Shown here in pieces: positions 14,257 to 16,536 of a stretch of DNA of 16,536 nucleotides; position 1 is the stretch's first letter, and every line of letters begins with the position of its first letter. The position numbers were made by a program, and so were the translations under genes. A model generated the notes under the pieces. The model made no database searches. It had not been told where the DNA came from and worked only from the letters and a program-made list of their open reading frames with translations. This DNA comes from Geodermatophilaceae bacterium (GTDB lineage: Bacteria > Actinomycetota > Actinomycetes > Mycobacteriales > Geodermatophilaceae): assembly GCA_013696785.1 (NCBI GenBank), contig JACCXW010000224.1:1-16536 (forward strand), given 5' to 3'.

Positions 14257-15144
14257 ATGCAGATTCCAGCCGCGTTCGAGTACGCCCGCGCGGACAGCAT
14301 CGACCACGCCCTTCAACTCCTCGCTGAGCATGGACCCGAGTCCCGGGTGATCGCCGGCGGGCACAGCCTCCTGCCGATGATGAAGCTCCGGCTGGCCAAC
14401 CCGGAATGGCTGATCGACATCAACGATTTGACCGACCTGGAGCACATAACCGAGGACGGCGACTGGCTGCGAGTCGGCGCGCTGACCCGGCACGTGACGC
14501 TGCTGGAGTCCGACATCGTGGCCGGGCACTTCCCGATCGTGCGGGACGCGGAAAAGACCATCGCCGACCCCCTGGTTCGCAATCGCGGCACCATCGGCGG
14601 ATCGCTGTGCCAGGCCGACCCGGCCGAGGACCTGTCGACCGTCTGCCACGTGCTGCGTGCCGAGTTGGTCATTCGGGGCCCCAACGGCGACCGCACGGTG
14701 CCGATGAAGGAACTGCACCGCGGCCCGTACGAGACCACCGTCGAGCCGAACGAGATCCTGACCGAGATCCGCTGGCCGATCCGGGCCCGCTCGTCCAGCG
14801 CCTACACGAAGGTCGAGCGCCGGGTCGGCGACTGGGCCACGGCCGCCTCCGGAGCATCGGTGACGATGGGCTCCGGGGGACAGATCGAGGACGTCACGAT
14901 CGGCCTGACCGCGGTCGGACTGGACGGCAGTACGGCGACGCGCGCGCAGGACGCGGTCCGCGGCCAACAGCCGAGCGAGGAGCTGTACGCCGAGGCCGGC
15001 CGGCTGGCCGCCGAGGACTGCAACCCGGTGGAGGATCAGCGCGGCACGGAGGCCTACAAACGCCACCTGGCCGACGAGCTGACCCGACGCGTCCTGCGCA
15101 AGGCCGTCGAACGCCTCATGTCCACCGCCGAAGCAGGGAGCTGA
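14257..15144 (+). CDS. coxM: CO dehydrogenase medium (FAD) subunit CoxM
   Basis: This is the 295-residue FAD-binding subunit of a molybdenum hydroxylase of the xanthine oxidase family. In CO dehydrogenase it passes electrons from the iron-sulfur subunit to the quinone pool. FAD motifs are AGGHSLLP (33-40) and RNRGTIGGSL (108-117), both in the PCMH-type N-terminal domain. The last about 100 residues form the CO-dehydrogenase flavoprotein C-terminal domain. ATG 14257 is chosen over GTG 14248 because GAGGG lies 9 nt before the ATG and MQIPAAFEYARA is the usual CoxM N terminus. It is the first of three genes, M-S-L, with a 4-bp gap to coxS. Related FAD subunits serve other hydroxylases, but the neighbours favour CO dehydrogenase. 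Confidence 0.92.
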   Translation: MQIPAAFEYARADSIDHALQLLAEHGPESRVIAGGHSLLPMMKLRLANPEWLIDINDLTDLEHITEDGDWLRVGALTRHVTLLESDIVAGHFPIVRDAEKTIADPLVRNRGTIGGSLCQADPAEDLSTVCHVLRAELVIRGPNGDRTVPMKELHRGPYETTVEPNEILTEIRWPIRARSSSAYTKVERRVGDWATAASGASVTMGSGGQIEDVTIGLTAVGLDGSTATRAQDAVRGQQPSEELYAEAGRLAAEDCNPVEDQRGTEAYKRHLADELTRRVLRKAVERLMSTAEAGS

Positions 15145-15148
15145 GTCC

Positions 15149-15682
15149 GTGCAGATCACGATGACTGTCAACGGCGACGCGGTGACCCGCGAGGGCGAAC
15201 CGCGGGTGCTGCTCGTGCATTTCCTGCGCGACGTGCTAGGGCTGACCGGAACCCACTGGGGCTGCGACACGAGCAACTGCGGGCTGTGCACGGTGCTGAT
15301 GGACGGCGTACCGGTGAAGTCCTGCACGGTGCTCGCGGTGATGGCCTCCGGGCATGACATCCGCACCGTCGAGGGGATGGCATCCGGCGGCACGCTGGAC
15401 CCGGTCCAGCAAGGGTTCATGGAGGAGCACGGGCTGCAGTGCGGCTTCTGCACGCCGGGCATGATGCTCACCGCCCGCGCGCTGCTAGATAAGGATCCCC
15501 ACCCCACTGACGAAGTCATCCGGGAAGCCATCTCCGGGCAGATCTGCCGCTGCACCGGCTACGCCACGATCGTCCGGTCCATCCAGTGGGCAGCCGCCCA
15601 TCCCGCAGGCTCCTCGCAGGTCGAGACCCCGGCGGCCGAGCCCGAAACTGCCGAGCCCGAAACTGCCGAGGTGAGCGCGTGA
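15149..15682 (+). CDS. coxS: CO dehydrogenase small (2Fe-2S) subunit CoxS
   Basis: This 177-residue iron-sulfur subunit carries two [2Fe-2S] clusters between the molybdenum site and FAD. The plant-ferredoxin-type cluster uses C39, C44, C47 and C59 (WGCDTSNCGLC, then KSC). The second cluster uses C98, C101, C133 and C135 (CGFC and CRC). All eight ligands are present. A usual CoxS ends soon after about residue 155. Here an Ala/Glu/Pro/Thr tail with a repeated AEPET unit adds about 20 residues. GTG 15149 has GGGAG about 9 nt upstream. It sits 4 bp after coxM, and its TGA overlaps the GTG of coxL (GTGA), so translation is likely coupled. Confidence 0.95.
   Translation: MQITMTVNGDAVTREGEPRVLLVHFLRDVLGLTGTHWGCDTSNCGLCTVLMDGVPVKSCTVLAVMASGHDIRTVEGMASGGTLDPVQQGFMEEHGLQCGFCTPGMMLTARALLDKDPHPTDEVIREAISGQICRCTGYATIVRSIQWAAAHPAGSSQVETPAAEPETAEPETAEVSA
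15635..15670. repeat. 15-bp tandem repeat in the coxS tail
   Basis: GCCGAGCCCGAAACT occurs at 15635-15649 and identically at 15650-15664, then GCCGAG starts a third copy. It encodes AEPETAEPETAE at the C terminus of CoxS. Confidence 0.9.
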
Positions 15683-16536
15683 CCGCTGTCGAAGAGCGCC
15701 CCAGCAATCCCGCCGCCGGGGCCAGCGACCGGCCGATCGGCTTCGGCCGGATTCAGCGCAAGGAGGACCCCCGCTTCATCCGCGGCAAGGGTCACTACCT
15801 CGACGACGTCGTCCTACCAGGGATGCTGCACGGCGCCATGCTGCGCTCGCCGTACGCCCACGCGAAGCTCATCTCGATCGACACGTCGGCGGCGCTCGCC
15901 CGCCCGGGTGTGCACGCTGTCATCACCGGGAAGGACCTCGAGGGTCTCAACCTGGCCTGGGCGCCCACCTTGTCCGCCGACGTGATGGCGATCCTGGCGA
16001 CGGACAAGGTCCGGTTCCAGGGCCAGGAGGTGGCCTTCGTCGTCGCCGACGACCGCTACGCCGCCCGCGACGCGCTGGAGTTCATCGACGTCGAATACGA
16101 GGCGCTGCCACCGGTCATCAACGCCCGCAAGGCGCTGGACCCGGACGCTCCGGTCATCCGCACCGATCTCGAAGGCCGGACGGACAACCACATCTTCGAC
16201 TGGGAGGCCGGCGACTCCGCGGAGACCGACGCGGTCTTCGCCCGCGACGACGTCGTGATCGTCGCCGAGGACATCGTCTACCCGCGGGTGCACCCTGCGC
16301 CGATGGAGACCTGCGGCGCGGTCGCCGACTATGACCCCATCGACGGCAAGCTCACGTTGTGGGAGACCACGCAGGCACCGCACGCGCACCGCACGCTGTA
16401 CGCCATCGACGCCGGCATCCCGGAGCACAAGATCCGGGTCATCTCCCCCGACATCGGCGGCGGCTTCGGAAACAAGGTCGGCATCTATCCCGGGTACGTC
16501 TGTGCCGTCGTCGGCTCGATCGTGACCGGCAAGCCG
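15679..16536 (+). CDS. coxL: CO dehydrogenase large (molybdenum) subunit CoxL, partial
   Basis: The first 286 residues of the catalytic subunit are present and the frame is open at the window end (family length is about 800). It would bind the molybdopterin cytosine dinucleotide cofactor (the Mo-Cu site in true CO dehydrogenase). Visible features are IGFGRIQRKEDPRFIRGKGHY near residues 20-40, the HPAPMETCGAVADYDP segment (205-220), and DIGGGFGNKVGIYPGYVC at 258-275, the cofactor-binding glycine loop. The wording of the last motif and the M-S-L gene order favour form I CO dehydrogenase. The decisive loop (AYxCSFR in form I, AYRGAGR in form II) lies beyond the window. The GTG start overlaps the coxS stop by GTGA. 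A related aldehyde or carbon-monoxide-like hydroxylase cannot be excluded. Confidence 0.92.
   Translation, partial: MTAVEERPSNPAAGASDRPIGFGRIQRKEDPRFIRGKGHYLDDVVLPGMLHGAMLRSPYAHAKLISIDTSAALARPGVHAVITGKDLEGLNLAWAPTLSADVMAILATDKVRFQGQEVAFVVADDRYAARDALEFIDVEYEALPPVINARKALDPDAPVIRTDLEGRTDNHIFDWEAGDSAETDAVFARDDVVIVAEDIVYPRVHPAPMETCGAVADYDPIDGKLTLWETTQAPHAHRTLYAIDAGIPEHKIRVISPDIGGGFGNKVGIYPGYVCAVVGSIVTGKP

Noticed and set aside
14107..15555. Large upstream extension of the DUF885 frame
   Set aside because: It is antisense to coxM and coxS, which are certain. The DUF885 core begins near 14106.

Overview
The window is GC-rich, gene-dense DNA from a member of the Actinomycetota. The evidence is the heavy G/C third-position bias, frequent GTG starts, the dnaJ-hrcA pair with a short unknown gene divergent from hrcA (the arrangement of Mycobacterium tuberculosis Rv2373c-Rv2375), and several starts preceded by a TANNNT box at 6-7 nt and no Shine-Dalgarno, as in actinobacterial leaderless transcripts. 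The genus cannot be named from the sequence. No tRNA, rRNA, CRISPR array, insertion sequence or phage gene was seen.

Left part (1-6608): a large hairpin closes the heat-shock operon hrcA-dnaJ (minus strand), which starts at a -10 box abutting a CIRCE operator. Divergent from hrcA is a 101-residue conserved unknown with a ParB/sulfiredoxin-like DG-HR motif. Then come hemW (radical SAM, minus), a divergent enoyl-CoA hydratase family gene (plus), a barstar-like inhibitor and its membrane-anchored barnase/RNase Sa-like RNase (minus, ATGA overlap), and a divergent zinc-free quinone-oxidoreductase-like dehydrogenase (plus).

Middle part (6609-12420): valS of the archaeal-like subtype, with HIGS in place of HIGH, preceded by a 207-residue unknown. 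Next is a secreted 507-residue protein (signal peptide, DUF4082-like domain, Thr/Pro linker, beta-helix-like C-terminal half). A gene-poor stretch of about 0.8 kb follows. It holds a degraded locus: a probable WYL-regulator tail on the minus strand and an internally deleted epoxide hydrolase on the plus strand, which looks like the scar of a former divergent pair.

Right part (12421-16536): a DUF885 metallopeptidase-like gene (minus), then the divergent coxM-coxS-coxL operon for a molybdenum hydroxylase, most likely aerobic CO dehydrogenase of the form I type judging by M-S-L order. CoxL is cut by the window end before its diagnostic active-site loop.

Most of this is ordinary chromosome. The points most worth a second look are the RNase/inhibitor pair, the HIGS ValRS, the hrcA-linked unknown, the secreted beta-helix protein, the deletion scar and the cluster of leaderless-type starts. 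No clearly new multi-gene system was found.
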